From Diplosphaera chodatii (taxonomy: Eukaryota > Chlorophyta > Trebouxiophyceae > Prasiolales > Stichococcaceae), in NCBI GenBank assembly GCA_032358165.1, contig JAALGY010000016.1, forward strand, positions 434,001 to 498,000: a stretch of 64,000 bases of DNA. The letters are read 5' to 3'. Every line of letters begins with the position of its first letter. Position 1 is the stretch's first letter. The notes beneath the pieces were generated by a model. It was not told the origin of the DNA, made no database searches, and saw only the letters and a list, made by a program, of their open reading frames with translations. Made by a program: the position numbers and the translations under genes. Of the stretch, positions 1 through 14,400 are shown piece by piece.

Positions 1-26
1 AAATCATCATGAGAGCTGCCTTGCAG

Positions 27-101
27 GTGTGCCAATGGGATTTCGACGAGAAGACATGGCATTGTGAGCCGCTTGAGGGCGCATCAAACACTGATGAGTG
101 A
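27..101 (+). CDS. Possible last exon of an upstream gene (partial)
   Basis: After an acceptor-like TTGCAG at 21-26 a frame of 24 codons runs to a TGA at 99-101. It is rich in Trp, Asp and Glu and ends in GASNTDE. It lies upstream of the first exon of G1 and could be the C-terminal exon of a gene that starts left of the window. No family is recognisable, and it could be chance. Confidence 0.22.
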   Translation: MCQWDFDEKTWHCEPLEGASNTDE

Positions 102-588
102 TTGTCGTTCAGATATGTGGCGTGCGGCGCCTGCATCTCAGAAGTTTGGCCTGATGTCAGCTCACTCGAAGAGCACGTTTGCAGCGAACGTTGTTTGTGG
201 TTTGAGCCCTTGTAACACATGCATCAAGGTCGCACATAGACAGCATGAATCTATTAACCCTCACTTCATTGAGCCCTCTGGTGTGACCCCAGAGATGCAT
301 CTCAGATTGAAGGAGATCTGCAAGATGCAACCCTGCATGCAAGCATTCTGGGTAGATGCCAGTTGTGCTGTGAGCACACCAATGCTAGATACCGCAAGTG
401 CAACTCCTGATCCGACCTGCCTTGCTGGGTCACGCCTGGGCCTTTGTGCTGCCCTCGAGATCGTCTCGTTGCAGCCATGTGATGGTGATTGTTTAACTGC
501 GGAGGTTGCTTCTCGACCGCCATGCACTGTTGAAAGTCATTGTGACGTCAAAGCATCAGGAGCTTGCGCTTCACGCCGTGCGGTTGCG
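102..588 (+). other. Upstream flank of G1, no gene recognised
   Basis: No exon with paralog support is visible here. Long open frames exist on both strands but none matches the corresponding flank of G2, so they are treated as chance. The segment probably holds the G1 promoter. Confidence 0.3.
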
Positions 589-3500
589 ATGCAGGGCATA
601 CATGCGAGGTGAGGCCCATTGCGAGCTGCGACACAGGCTCAAGCGTGAGCCCGAAGAACAGCAGGCGATGGCTGCAGATACATCATCCAATCAGCTTCCG
701 GTCACTGTTGCAGGCCCTTCACAGAGGCCAACCTTACTTCAGCTCGACCCGAGCCGCTGAGCGCTGCAACCCAGGAAGAGCTTCTGGCTGTCCTGCGCCG
801 CACATGCGGCGACGACGCATGTGTTGAAAACCTGGCGTATCAGCTATCAAGTGTGCTGATCAGCACGATCTCCTTTGGGGATGCCACATCCCGGCAAAGG
901 TGCGCGACGCAGCATCCGCGGGGATGGCCTGCAAAACATCATGGTGTCCGGTCCTACCGTCGTCCTCATCAACTACTGAAACGAGACCTTGCCGTGTAGG
1001 ACGGGCTCCGTGGGAGCATGGGGGACGACCATGGACCGCCTGCTGTGGGTGGCATACCAGCTGGTCCTGCCGAGCCGCTGCGCGCGCCTGTCGGCAGCTG
1101 CTGTGCTGGCGGCCTCGCTGCCCTTCAAGCTCGGTGATGTCCTGGGCAACCAGGAGGTGGTGGGGAGGCTGCTCGAGCCGGCCGCCTTTGCCGAGGCCCT
1201 GGCCGATGTGCTGCTGCGCCCTGAGGTGACCTTCTGGTCAGCGAGTGCAGCAGACACCGCACACCACATGCAGCGTGGACGGCTGCTGATGCTGGGATAT
1301 GATGAGTATGGGCCAGGAGCCCGTGTACACGCCAACCATCAGATGGAGGTGTCTGCAGGTGGCAGAGGTGCTGGACAAGAACGATGTACTGGCGGCTGCA
1401 CTGATGGCAGATATGGCCTCCGCCTTGGGTGGCAGTGGCTCCAATACCACTGGCGTGCTGCTGTTCACTGTCGTGCCTACAGTGTGTGCCCACATTCTCG
1501 ACCAGGTGACACACATGCCAAGGCTTTTGGGATGAAACGGCTGTGTTACATGGTCTGCTCATGTAGCATCAGGAGGTGGCATACCATCCACCTTCACCCA
1601 AGCCCAGCCACGCTTTGCCACATGTATGTTTCATCCCTTACAATGCGTCCGCGAGATAACCCACGTTATTACACACACACATTCATCTTCGTGCCGCCTG
1701 CAGCAACTGGACGACTTGCCACAGTCCGCGGGTTTGTTCATGTACCTGGCGGGCGCCATGATCGACGGGCTTGCGCCAGAGAACAACCGTCCGGAGTGGC
1801 CCCACCTGCAAGGCGAGCTGAGCATCGGTTTTGTCAGTTGTGTTGCAGATGAGCACCGACGCATGCATGTTCAGGACGCGTCACCGTCTGTTGGTGGTGT
1901 GTTTGCGGTAGTTGTTGTGCTCTGCACACACGAGTGTGAGGCCCAGTGAACATTGCTGGAAGGGGAAGGCTAGCGTCTTAAACCCTGGCCCACTGTGCGC
2001 TGGTGATCTGCAGAGGAGACGCTGGTGGATGTGCTGGTGTGGAGTGAGCAGCTGACCGCCTTAGTAACACAGAAGGCAGCAGAGTCGGGGCATGAGCACC
2101 ACGAGGAGGCACTGAGCGAGCCCAAAGTGGTACAGACCTTGCTAGGCAAACTGATGCAAGGAGTCTGTGCACGCTTCAGCTCACAGCAGAAGCTGCCGCC
2201 CGCAGCAGCACGTAAAGTGCTGTCACTCTTTCAGACGCTGACAGGTGCGTCGTGGCAGCAGGCGCCACCATGCCATGCTAGACTGTCCGGTCTGTAGTCG
2301 TGTCATCCTCTGCCATGCTGCAGCCGACAAAGTACATTGCCGATTCATACTGCTGTGTTTATAACCGACCCAGCCTGCTGACAACCGTGCAGTGAAAGCC
2401 CTGCATGTTCGACCTCATAGGTCGTTTTACACCATTCAAGCCGGAGCGCATGCAGCCGGCAGCACTGATATTCCTCAACACGAAGCTGCATGTGCGCAGC
2501 AAGGCGGTGGCCAGCGGCCTGTGTTGCAGGCATGCAGCGACTGTGGCCATAATGTGCACAGTCCATCGATCACAGTTCGTGTGCAGCCTTGTCATGCCTC
2601 GCTTGCAGGCTGTTGCCATTGACAGCTTGCCACTGGAAGAGGAGCTTCAGCAAATGGCAGCACTTGCAGCTGGCGGCGCCAGGGTGGTTGAGGCGATGCC
2701 GCAACAGGCGAGCGGCACTGGCGCCTTTGAATGCATCAACGCGCTGACAGGTGCAGCTCATGCTCCAAGGCTGAGCTCCGTCAGAGCCTTTGCAGACATA
2801 CGATGCTCCTGTGGCGTGTGGCAGTAGCCTGATGTAGCAACGTCCGATGTGTTGTTTTCCTGACCGCAGGCATTCTGAGGTGCATGACCGTCCCTGCTAG
2901 ACCTCCGATGGCCCATCGCCAAGAGCCACCGACTGTCGAACATGCCATGCTGGTGGTGCAGATATTTTTGGCGCCACTGATGGAACGACTGGTGTCCTGG
3001 TTCGCTCCTTACCTTACCCAGGTGGGCGTGCTGGCACGACAGGCTGGCAATGGCCATGTCAATCTGCTATTTCCGTGCACAGTGTCCAGTTTCATTTGTA
3101 GCTTGCTGTTTCATCTCGCACAAGTCCTATGGTTGCAGGCAGTCAGCAAAGTGTCAGTCAAAAATTTGCAGTGTTAACAGCCGCCACTGTGTTGCTGCAA
3201 ATCTGCAGGCAAGCAGCAGGCCAGGAGCGCCACTGGATCCGGCGTCGGCTATCCCCGCAACCCTGCCCCAGCTAGTTGATCAGGTGCGAGGCTAGAGTAG
3301 GAGCCAGGTGTCAGTGCCAGGGGGGAGGACTGAGCAAGATTTGAGCTGGTTTCGGGTCTGGAGGGCAACCATACAACGGTCAATACCATCAGTCCGACCA
3401 CTCTCCTAGTTGCCACACATACTGCCATTGTGCTCACCTCATCATCCCTCCTCGCAGGTCAACTTCATCACGATAACCATATCGTCGATGCTATGCACCT

Positions 3501-6500
3501 ATTTGGTGGCCCCCCTGCTGATACAGCCCAGCTGCAGCACGGCAACTCTGAAAAGCATCGCAGCGTCCGGCGCATTGACGACTCTTTCGCACGCCATAAC
3601 CCTGCCCTATCTACCTAAGTGCGTGGAGCTGTTCAGCAGCCACCACAAGGTGCTTACTGTGAGCAGGCAACAGACTACCTGTGTTTGCAGTCGTGAGCGA
3701 ACATATCGAGCTGAGATGTCTCATGCACAGCATCCCTGAAGCCAGTTGCTCGACTGCTTGCAGTCCATGTGTGGCCCCTCGTCAATGCAACTGGGGCAAA
3801 TCCGCTGACTAGCACGGGGGTCTGTCTGCTGCAGGACAGGGCGGAAGTGGACTACCATGCTGCTTCGAAGCTGTTGCGTGCTGCAAACCTTGTGGCTGCG
3901 GCGCCCGACGCGTCAGCCGGCTGCATGAAGGTGGCAGCATCAGTGGCCAGCACAGTCCTGGGGTTTGCTGCCAACGAGCTGCTGAGGCTGGGAGCAGCAG
4001 CCTGGGTCAGCAGCCCTTCGTATGCTCAGCTCAACAGGTGACCGCAGCCGATCAGCCCAGGCTGATGCGCAATGCGGGCTTTCGTTTGAAGGCTTATCCT
4101 GGCATAACACCTTCCACGCTATCACCCAAAAGGCAAGCGGAATGCATCAGCCACCTGCTGCAGGGCGTGTGGCGATCTACAAGCCCTCAGCTGCCACGCC
4201 CGCAGCGACGTGGCGGCTGGTGCCCTGGCCGCAGCGGCAGTCCCGCGCATTTTGACCAATGTGCTGCATATGCTAGAGGGCCGCGGCGATGCGGCAAGGG
4301 TGGGGGTTGCCATGTGTGTTCACAACATCAAAGGCGCGCTTGCAGCTGTGGCCAGAACCACAAAGGTGCGCCCAGCCACAGCATGACAAGCGCAGAGAGC
4401 GGAAACACTCAGCCCAGGCAAAGTGCACGCGAAATGGTTAGGTGCAACCTTGCAAGCCGCTGTCCAGAAGTCAGCTGCAGCAGCGGAGTGACGCGTATCA
4501 CACATGAAGACGCAGGTGGCTGAAGCCTCATCTGAGGGTGCTCATTCTACCATGGCAGCAGCATTTGATCCTACAAGTGACATCGATCCGCATCTGGGTG
4601 GTCCAGGAAGCAGCATCGAGGGCCTGGCCAGGTAGTCAGTGACAAGCACTGCATTGCAAAGCCACACGGACTGGTCGCGATTCACTTGTCCATGCTCTGT
4701 CCAGCTTTGCATCCAGATTTGAAGCATGGCTTGTGCGCCTGCAGGACGATGAACCCTGACAACCTCCTTAGAGCAGAGCCAGAGCTGCCTGACGATGCCA
4801 TCATCAAGCAGCTGGCTGAGAAGCTCGCAGACGGCTCACATGGGGGCCCATGGTGGCAGCCACTGCTGGATGTTGTGGACCGTATCAGGGACAGGCGCGC
4901 CCTCTGCGGACAGACCACTGTGGTTCGATACACAAACATAGGACTGCATCCTCCGAGTTGTATCATTCATCAGCACTGCAGCACACGTTTCTGAACAGCT
5001 GCCGATAATGCAGGTGTCGTCAGCAGCATGGCGCTGTTGGTTGTGCATGGGAACTGCTGACCATTCCAGCACTCTGCCTCCTGATGCGCGTCGAGCACAC
5101 TGACATCTCCGCGGCTGCACTTTGCGCAGTGGCATCCCGGCTTCAACCAGGACGTAAGTGTTGACACTGCAGTGCACGGATCTGCCACGTCTCAGAACAT
5201 CAGCTCCTGCTTTCAGGCAGTCTGCTGCATTTGCTCTCTGCTGCATCGTCATATCTTGATGCGTGCACCACTGCACTTGTCAATGTGCGATACACTGCAA
5301 CCGCATGCAGGCCTTGAGCTGCTGGATCTCCTGAGGAAGGAGCTGCCGGCAAGGTGGCATGGGCTCCTGCACTCGGTTGGGGAAGCCCTGAAGCGAGAAC
5401 CGGTCCTCGCTGCTGCAGTGGCTGCCATGCCCGAAAGTGTGGTAAGTGTTGGCAGCATGCTCTTGTTGCAGCTGATCTGCGACATGACTGTCACTGGTGG
5501 ATCACGAAGCGACACAGCAACAACATGCTAGTAGGCCTAGCACTCTCGTAGTCACATTCACACGAAGCTGTATGCAGGCGGCATCACAAGAATACGCTGT
5601 TGTCAGCTGCCAACAACTGTGGGGTGCAGGGCCTGGCATCGCTGTTCGCGATGATCTCGTCAATGAACGCCAACCGTGCACAGATCCCTAATCTGCGGTT
5701 CCCTGAGCTGCTGCCTGCGATGTCCCACGTCGCCCGTGCCATCCGCTCGGTGTGCCAGCTGCTATGCATAATATGCTGCTCTCGCCCATGCGACAGTTGG
5801 TGCAATCTACATATCTGCTGTTCAACGCCATGTTGCATGCATGCTGATAAGCTCTTTTCTCGTGTTGGACCTCGACGCTGCTATCCTCCCAGCAGGTCTT
5901 GAGTATGATGTCGCTGCAATGGCTTTGTCCTGCTTGAGCAGAGCTGTCCTTCACATGTAGGCGAATACCGACCCTGACAAAATGGCCTCATTCAACCTGG
6001 CGTTGTCAGCTTCCAGCTACCTGATGGCAATGAACCATGTCCGCCTCCCGATGGCGGCCCGCCGACGCTGGCTGGGCAGTCCTGTCGGCCTCACTGCTGC
6101 GACGGACATCCTGGACACAGCCACAGTAGTGTTTGTCTGCTGCATGCGGGCTGCGCATACAGGTGCGCTTCTGTCATATCACATATGATTCGATCGAGAA
6201 CTCCGAGTCCTTATCGGTGAGCTGAGGCCACGTTGGCGCTGGGTTTGGCATGCTTTGCTATGGAAGGGTGTGTCCCCCGTATCTTTCAATGCAATGCGCT
6301 CCTGCCGAGGTGCAAGTCACACCCGCAGCAGTGCTGCCCGTTGTGCAGAGTGTATCCTGTCGACCCGAGCCTGCATTGAGCAGCAGGGAGATCAGCCAGG
6401 CATGCACAGCGGCTGCAGTACACCACTGACGGCGCCCCTTGGAAGCTGCGCAGGCGACTCCGAAATGTCAGAGGTTTATATCACGATTCGGCAGCAGTTG

Positions 6501-9500
6501 CTGAAGTGCATGAGTCGGTCTCCGACGCTTGCTGAGGTGACAAACCTTGCAGCGCTGCCATCGGCTGCTGCGCGCAACATTCTCTCCGTAGTACGTCAGC
6601 TGATGGAGGTAGGCAGGCGATTGTCGCTGTCCTGGCCATGCTGGTGACCCACAGTACAGCATGCTCAGGCACCTTGCAACATTGCCAGCCGCTACTGTGT
6701 AATGTTCCGGCTGAGTTTCCCCTTGCACATGGTCATTTCCCTGATGGGCCTGCTGTGCAGGGCCCTTTTGGCGCAGCCGCTGATATCAACGAGCACAGCA
6801 CCGCACACTCACTGGACCTCATCCCCAAGCGACCTCTTCAGGTGGGTAACGCAGCGGAGACTGCTGGAGTTGAATGTGTCTGTGTCAGCATGTCGCACGG
6901 CCAAAGTGGCCATCACTTGAATCATCTTGGGATGCTGCATTGGTGGCTGGGTGCAAGTGCAGGATGTGTGTCCCTCATTGTCAGCCACCATGAACCGGCA
7001 GACGGTGCTGTGAGCCCAACTGTACCTATAAATTGCATCAGCAGCCAAAGCAGCCAGCTGTGCTACACGCAGGTGCAGTCCGAGCACCTGGTGGACATTG
7101 CGGCGGCGCTTTTTGCAAGGGACGATCACGGGCAATACTTTGCGCATCTGGTGGCAGCAGCTGTTGCCACATTGCCTCTGCCTGAGCAGCGGCTGCACTA
7201 TGATACGCTGACGTTGGCGGCCTTGACTCTTTTCAAGGCAAGTAGGAAGATGCATGCAGTGGCAGGACTGAAGTAGATTGCTGCGAGCCTGCACGGATCT
7301 TCTGCATGGCTTGTGCATGGAGTCCGCTGCCTCAAGTGAATTGGCGCGCATAATCCTCTCTGCAACGAAGGAGCAACACAAGCCATGCAGACGGGCTGTC
7401 TGCACATGGCAAACGCATGGCAACAGGCTGACTGTGTGCCTCAGCTGTAAAACGACAGGTGACGCCACCCGACACACCCGTCGCCGAGCTGTTGCCGCGC
7501 TTGCAGTTTCAGGCGGCTGCCATACGGATGCTGGTGCGCCACTGGGCATTGGCTTGTCACACACGCTGTTGTTAGGGTGCTGTCCTTCCTGTATACAGGC
7601 TGGGCATGCCACCACTTGAGGGGCATGCAGCTGCTGCAGTACTGCATCAGGGCTTTGACATGCTGCTGCGCTGGCACCATATCAAAGCCAACACTTGAGA
7701 TTGGTCTATGGCAGGTGTCGGATGAACAGAGGTACCCATTGCTGAAGTCGAGGCAGCAGGATTCTGGTGGGCGGATGCTGTACTTCGCCAAGCTGCTGCA
7801 GTGGGTAAGTGTGAACTGGTGTGCCGCACACGCCCAGTCATGTGGAAGCTGTGAACTAGTCGCTATGGCAGCGCTTTATTCTGCTGCTGGCTGGCCTTGT
7901 CTGTTCAGTCGTCAAGCTTCTCTCAACTTGCAGTCACTGCTCAGCTGCCAACCTAGCGTGCAAATGCCGTGATGCCGGTGCACAACTGCTATGTCACTCA
8001 GCTGTATGTGCTTGGCTGGCTGCTGTTGGTGAGCTGTCAACTGTTCTTCACTCCATCTGCGTAGATGTGGCAGGCCGATTCAAAGTATGGGCTGCACTAC
8101 GAGAGGTTTGATGTGCTGCTTCCGGAGCCGTTACGTGTCGAGATCCCCAACACGCCAGACACACTCTGCATAACGGACGTATGGGCACTGGTAAGCACCT
8201 GCTTCCTGCCTCTGACTAGGACTGCATGCCTGAAACTGCGGAAAGAGGATGTCTTCGGCTGCTTGGAGTCATCACAGCTGCTTCCTGCTACCAGATGGCA
8301 TGGATGGCACGGCGCGCGACCAGCTTTGTAGCACACCAGCTGCTGGCCGACCTGGGGCCGGTTGACGATGTCCCCGCACGCGAGGCAGCTGCAGTGGTGT
8401 GTGAGGCTGCCCACAGCCACCAGAGCCAATCCAGGCAGCAGTAGTGACAATGCACCACCTGTCATGTGTGGCATTGCTGCACTGGGGAAAGGGAGCAAGG
8501 AAGATTGAGTGTCACCAATGTGCCACCACCGCAGGCGGCTGTGGAAGCAAACCATCCCGAGGCATTGATGATGATGGCAAGGCTGGAGACGCGAATCTGG
8601 GGGCCTGACGAGACTGTTGCAAAGGACACATCCGTGCGGCAAGCCCTCACCGCACTCATCGAGGCATGTGATGCATCAGTTATGGTGTGCGCAAGCTTCA
8701 GGAGATTCAAATCAGTTGGTGCTGTTGCAGGCGATTCTCATGAGCGCCTGCATTCGCTGAACTGAACATCACCCTCTGTGGGATGCCGATGCAGGTGACG
8801 AGGATAGTTGCCACCCAAAGAGCGCCGCGGCCAAAGGTGTATGGGCGTTGCTGCCGGTGGCTGGGCTCGTCCATCATTGCTACCGGCCTTCTGGAGTCGG
8901 GGACGAACCGGCCCCTGGGCACCAATGGCTTCAAGAAGCCACCTGCTGGAGCCAAAAGCATTGGCGAGCTACATGCTGACATGTGTCAGGTGGGATATAC
9001 CCAGCTGGAGTGCCCCGCGCTATGTGGCTGCCAGAGGTTGCTGGACAAACCCCATGGCATGTATATCTGCATGCCTCTGTTGGCAGCTCACATGTGGAGA
9101 CGTCATCCCGGCAGGTGTTGTGCCAGCTGGCGGCACGTGAAGCCAGCACTGAGCCTGGTGTTGTGGCCAAGGCGAACGATGGTCTCTTCGTCAGCCTGCC
9201 GCATGCATTGCAGGTGGTGTCCGCCTGACATCATGGAGTGCTCACCACATGCACAACGACCATGTGCCCCCGCTGTATGGATGGCTGACTGACGCTGTTG
9301 TGTTCAGAGCGCTACTGCATTGCGGTCGTGTGCTGCGACAGATTGTGCTGTCAGTGCTGCTGCAGACAATGCAAGCGAGGATCATACCTGGTCATCCCCC
9401 TCCGCCCTACCGGGTCAAAGCCTCAGAGGCAGCTTTCTGTGCAGTGAGCGAACACCGCCCTGCACCACCCACCACTGACTTGCCTTCATGCACCTGCAAA

Positions 9501-10629
9501 ACCCAACCCTGGTCAGCAGCAGTGAGGTGTCCCATTCTGGCCAAACAGACTGCTGAAGCGCTGCTGGCGGTGATACAGCACTGCCGCGGAGCCCGCGCAG
9601 CGCTGCACGACAGCAGGCGCTGGGAGCATCTGGTGCCGCCCACAGCCGTGCTGGCCGGCAATCAGAGGGTGGCCGCGGCTGTTGCCAGCATCAGAGCAGC
9701 TTTGGCGGGTGCAGCCAGGGGTGGAAATCAAGCTCGACCAACATCCAGCGCGGCGCAAGCTGCAGAGGCGGCTGCGGCGGCGCTGATGGCGGTGGGTTTC
9801 GTGCTTTACGGCAGGTTGTTGCTCAGATGCGGTGCAACCCTGGTTTGCTGGGCGTTCTATCAGGAGCCTGCGGTGCAGAATCATACTGTCTGCAGCCTAC
9901 CACCATTCGTACCGGCCTACTGGGTGATGGTTATGTTTTGTTCGTCTCGCTGCCCACATGCAGGAGGAGGACGCTGAGAAGCAGCAGGAGGCAGCCAAGC
10001 AGGGCAAGGCGGCCAAGCGCAGGAAGGCACGGCAGCGCGCAGCCCAGGCGCAGCAGCCAGCAGGCAGCACCAGCCCGGCGGCCGAGGCGGCCATCCCAGA
10101 TGCGAGTGGCAGTGCCGCGACACCTGCATTGGAGCCAGCTCCTGCAGCGAGAGCGCCTGCTGTTGATGGTAGCGGCATGGCAGCCGCTGCAGCGGAGCAG
10201 CTGCAGGGGGCGTCCCTGCAGAACAGCGGCCCTGCAGCAGGCGGCGCAGCTGTGACAAACGTGACAAACTCCTGGCAGCTGTGCCCGCTCACGAAGGTGC
10301 GCTGGCAGTATCGTACAGTTGTTTCATGAGCAGGGGCGGCAGCGGTCTGCCAAGCAGTCTCATTGCTGTGGTACAGCATGGTGTGACACCCAGTAGAAAG
10401 CGTTCTCCATTGCACGTCAGTCATGCGGGGTGGAAGCATTGAGTGTGCTGCATCCCAGGTGCGCATGCTGGATCCAGTGCTAGCAGCAGACCAGCACTCT
10501 TACGAGCGAACAGCCATTGAGGAGTGGCTGGCGAGTCACCACACATCGCCTGTCACTGGCGAGCCGCTACCACACACTACCCTGATTCCAAACCATGCGT
10601 TGCGGAACTTGTTAGCTGCAATCGGTTGA
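589..10629 (+). CDS. G1: long-form U-box protein, multi-exon
   Basis: Large gene of about 32 exons, built by aligning every exon with its paralog in G2. The first exon is tiny (589-608, MQGIHA plus two bases). Next come 714-899, 1000-1225, 1359-1505, 1704-1812, 2014-2244, 2421-2491, 2609-2750 and 2870-3021, whose phases agree. Further coding blocks lie near 3209-3289, 3459-3650, 3835-4039, 4160-4368, 4510-4633, 4744-4897, 5065-5150, 5312-5440, 5617-5757, 5961-6157, 6470-6610, 7070-7240, 7461-7650, 7716-7803, 8066-8188, 8305-8395, 8534-8667, 8794-8986, 9117-9211, 9372-9440 and 9537-9795. The last two exons are 9961-10295 (Lys/Gln-rich, ending SWQLCPLTK) and 10459-10629 (rest of the U-box). The U-box predicts E2-ubiquitin-conjugase binding and E3 ligase activity. 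The long Ala/Leu-rich helical N-terminal region has no recognised family. The exon ending at 1812 is followed by GC, not GT. Exon edges marked near are approximate. Confidence 0.68.
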
Positions 10630-11411
10630 AAAGGTTTCCTTCAGTGTCTCTTTATGTTGCCCATTTTACTTGCTGTGTTCGGCAGGGCAGCATCTCCGCC
10701 ATGGTACCCCGATGCTAGCCCTGATTATTTTGACGGTTGTGGTTTGGGCAACATGCACATGCGGACACCTTGGACCATAGTTTTGTTTCGGTCAAGCTTG
10801 CGATAGGTCCTGCAACGTGTCGTCTCAATAGCAGTCGGCCATGCACGTCACTCATCCGGCAACCCACAACTCGTGCATTCGTTTGAATCATCAAACTCAC
10901 TATGCTAGACCATCTATCCAACGGCATGAATGTGTGCTATACTGTATGATGAACAATCAGGGCCAGCAGGCTCCCACATCCAGCTCATCGCGTGACCACG
11001 TGCACTGAACTGCATTCTTTGCTCAGCTACGTGCCAGATCACCATCTCGTGTGGAGCACCTGTGCAGTATGCTCCGGTGGTGGGGCGCGCCCGTTCCAAG
11101 CCGATCTCAGATGATCTCAGTTGGAGGAGATCTAGCTGCATGTAGCACTTGCCGCATGTCAATCCTCGCGGATTGTATGTCACCCAACCTGCAAATCCAT
11201 CAATTGCTCTTGAATGCGTTATTTCAAGCACGCATTCGCATGACCTCAGTGATACAAGTTTGTGCACTTCTGGGATTGCAGCAACATGCAGACAACTTGC
11301 GAGGTCTGCTCGGGAGGTCTTGAATGACCCTCAGCATCGGCATGATGCATCCTGCCACAGCAGAGGTTGTCTTGTAGCTGTGCTGTGCTCCAGCGTGCTG
11401 GTGCAGCTGCA
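10630..11411 (+). other. Spacer between G1 and G2
   Basis: About 780 bases without a paralog-supported exon. It should hold the 3' end of G1 and the promoter of G2. Nothing specific was recognised. Confidence 0.3.
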
Positions 11412-14400
11412 ATGCAAGGCATACATGCCAGGTGAGCTCAACTGTGTGCGCACACCGGTCACGAGGTCACCCTTAGTGCAGCTTGCCAGGATCGTCAGCT
11501 ATAACGGCCACGCCGTCAGAATACACAATCTGCTGCTGCAGGCCTTTCACGGAGGCGAACCTCCGTGCATTGCACCCACTGGGCGCCGACATCGAAGACG
11601 AGCTCCTGACGGTCTTGCGACGCAAGTGCGGCGAGGAGGCGAACCCGTACGAGCTGGCGCGCGAGCTGCCAGATGTGCTGCTGAATGCCATATCCCTGGG
11701 CGCTGCCTCGTCCAAGCTGGGGTGGGCGACGCGACTGCTGCATGCTGGGCCTGCCAGCACCGTAGCCTGTGCGACACAGCGTTTGCCGGCAACAGTAGCC
11801 TCGCCGAACGCAGGCCCGCAGGACGTGCGAGAAGGAAGGAGCAGTTCCTCAAATTGGCGTACCAGTCAGTGCTGGCGGTTCGCTATGTGCGGCTAGCGGC
11901 GACCGCCGTGCTATGCATCGTCCAGCCATTTAATGTCCTCGACTTGGAAGGCAATCGGAAGCTGATGAACGGCATGCTGGGGCCGGCAGCCCTGGGCGAG
12001 GCCCTGTGCAAAGCGCTGCTGCGGCCAAAGGTGACTATTTGATCCACACATGCGCCTGTGCCCTGGCACCAGAAAGCGGCTGTCGCCACTGCGGACATGC
12101 ACGTGCAGAATGTCCATGTGAGTGCCTCGACCTCATTCACCCTGCCGCATGCAGGTGCGGAAGGCAATGGAAGAGAGCAGCGTGACGCTAGCCACATCAG
12201 TTGCTGCTTTGGCCTGCACGCTGAGCAACCACAGTCCCGACGCCCTCGGCATCCTGCTGTACTCTGCTGTGCCCATCATGTGCCGTGCCATCCTCCAGTG
12301 GGTGAGCTGCACTTGGCTCTCTACGCACGGAGGCCGCTGTGTGTCCATCCAGCGTCACGACATGTTGCCGATGTCCCGGTCAGGCCATCACTCCGGCAAC
12401 CTGTGTCTCAGTACCTTGGGATCAATTGCTTGGGTCATCCCCCAAGCTCGACTTTACGGCTGAAAACCAGCTCTGCCCCTCCTGCAGCGCCCACATGAGC
12501 TGCCGCACTCAGCGGATGTGTACAGACATCTGTTGATCCACATCATTGTCGGGGTCAACCCAGAGTACGAATCGCCAGAGTGGCCCCGCCCGCAAGGTGC
12601 GCTGTGCAGCTGCAGCTGCTTGCAGCACTGGTGCACAGAATGGCAGTCGTGGCTGCTCTGATCATATGCCAATACTGTGTTAGTCACCTTGCTAGACATG
12701 CATGCAATCTGCCTGCAGCATGCATGTATGCAGGCCTTGAGCCTGGTAACTGGGAGGGAGTCGATGGTTGATTGCACTGAACCCTGGGCTGACTTTGGGT
12801 CGTGCACTGCGAGCAGAGGAGACGCCGGTGGATCTGCTGATATGGGGCGAGGAGCTGGCGGGCATCATGGCGGCGGCAGCGGCAGACAGCCGCCATGCGC
12901 ACCACGCGCAGGCTGTGCGCGAGCAGAAGCTGGTGCAGGAGCCGCTGGGCGACCTCATGCTGGCCGTGTGCGCGCGCATCTGCTCCCAGCACACCCTGCC
13001 GCCCGCCGCAGCACGCAAAGTTCTGCAGCTGTTCAAGCTGCTGATGGGTGCGTTGAGGGACAGCCACATGTTCATGATGGTGTCCCCTTGTTCTCTGCGT
13101 GGTCGTTTGCCAAGATCCCATTCTACAGCACAGCGGCAGAGGCACTTGCTGGTTGATCAGCAATGTGCATGCTGGTAACACATGGCTACAGCTGATGGGG
13201 TTTTGTCTGCACACCAGGACGTCTGTCAGACCCGACGATGGAGCCTGTGCGCCCGGCATCGATGATGATGCAGAACTCTAGGTTACATGTACGCAGTATG
13301 ACCGCTCACACTGCTGGCTCTCTTGACGCTGATCATGCTGAGCAAGCTGAAGCTCAATCTTGTACTGGTTGCCAGGATGCATACTTATCATGTCTCACTT
13401 GCAGGCGATCGCCTGCAACAGTCTGCCAAGAAACGAGGAGTTGCGGCAGCTAGAAGCACTTGCAACTGTCGGTGGTAAAATATTCAAGGGCATGCCCTTG
13501 CAGCGGCCAAATCATAGTGTCACCACCGATTGCCTGCTCACGCTGACAGGTACAGCCCATGCAAGCAGGTTCCTGCCTCACCATTGCCTATGATACGACG
13601 CTGCTCTAGTCCGCTAGCAGCGGCATGATCAGAAGATGATCAGCTTGCGACAGTGCACTGAATCCTGATGTCGCTGGCCAATGACTGCAGGGATTCTGTC
13701 GGTTATGTCAATCCGCACATCAAGTGCACCCGGCCTTCCTCCAGAGCCGCCACCTGTCGATCATGGGGTGTTTCTGGTGGGGACCTTGATCGTGCCGGCC
13801 GTGATACTGTTGGGGGGGTGGCTGAAGCCTGAAACGCAGGTGCACATGCTGTTGCGACAAGGCGAGATTGCATTTTGCACATGTTCTACCAAAATTTGTG
13901 AGGATGCCGGCTGACAGAGCACATGCTGCTGCCATGCGCAATGGACGCTACCATCTTCATATTGCTACAATGCAGGCAGGCACAAAGGGTACAGCAGCAA
14001 CCAGGTCGAAGTCATCCGGCCACCCCACTCTGTCCCTGCAACAGGTGCGATTGCACCGTCAAGACGCATCATGACATGACCCACCTTGCGGCGCAGCAGA
14101 TGCTCATTGGCCGGCACCCATTGGAGCATCGCAAAGTGGTGCCACCAAGCGGAACCATGATTATCCTGAGACTGGATACGTGTCCTGCAGGTCAAGCCCA
14201 TCACTTCGACGATCAGTTCACTCTGCAACATGATGTGCACATGGTTGGTGGGCCCACTCTTGGATCAGCCCGGCTGCAGCATGGCCAGCGTGGAGCGCAT
14301 CGCAGCGTCTGGCGCCCTGCCTGCGATCACGCAATGCATCGCCCTGACATTCACACCTGACGGAATAGACCACTTCCCAGCGGACCACAAGGTGCGACCC

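Noticed and set aside
64..612. 182-codon plus-strand frame as the first exon of G1
   Set aside because: The region before 589 has no similarity to the flank of G2, while the MQGIHA start is shared; the upstream part is treated as chance.
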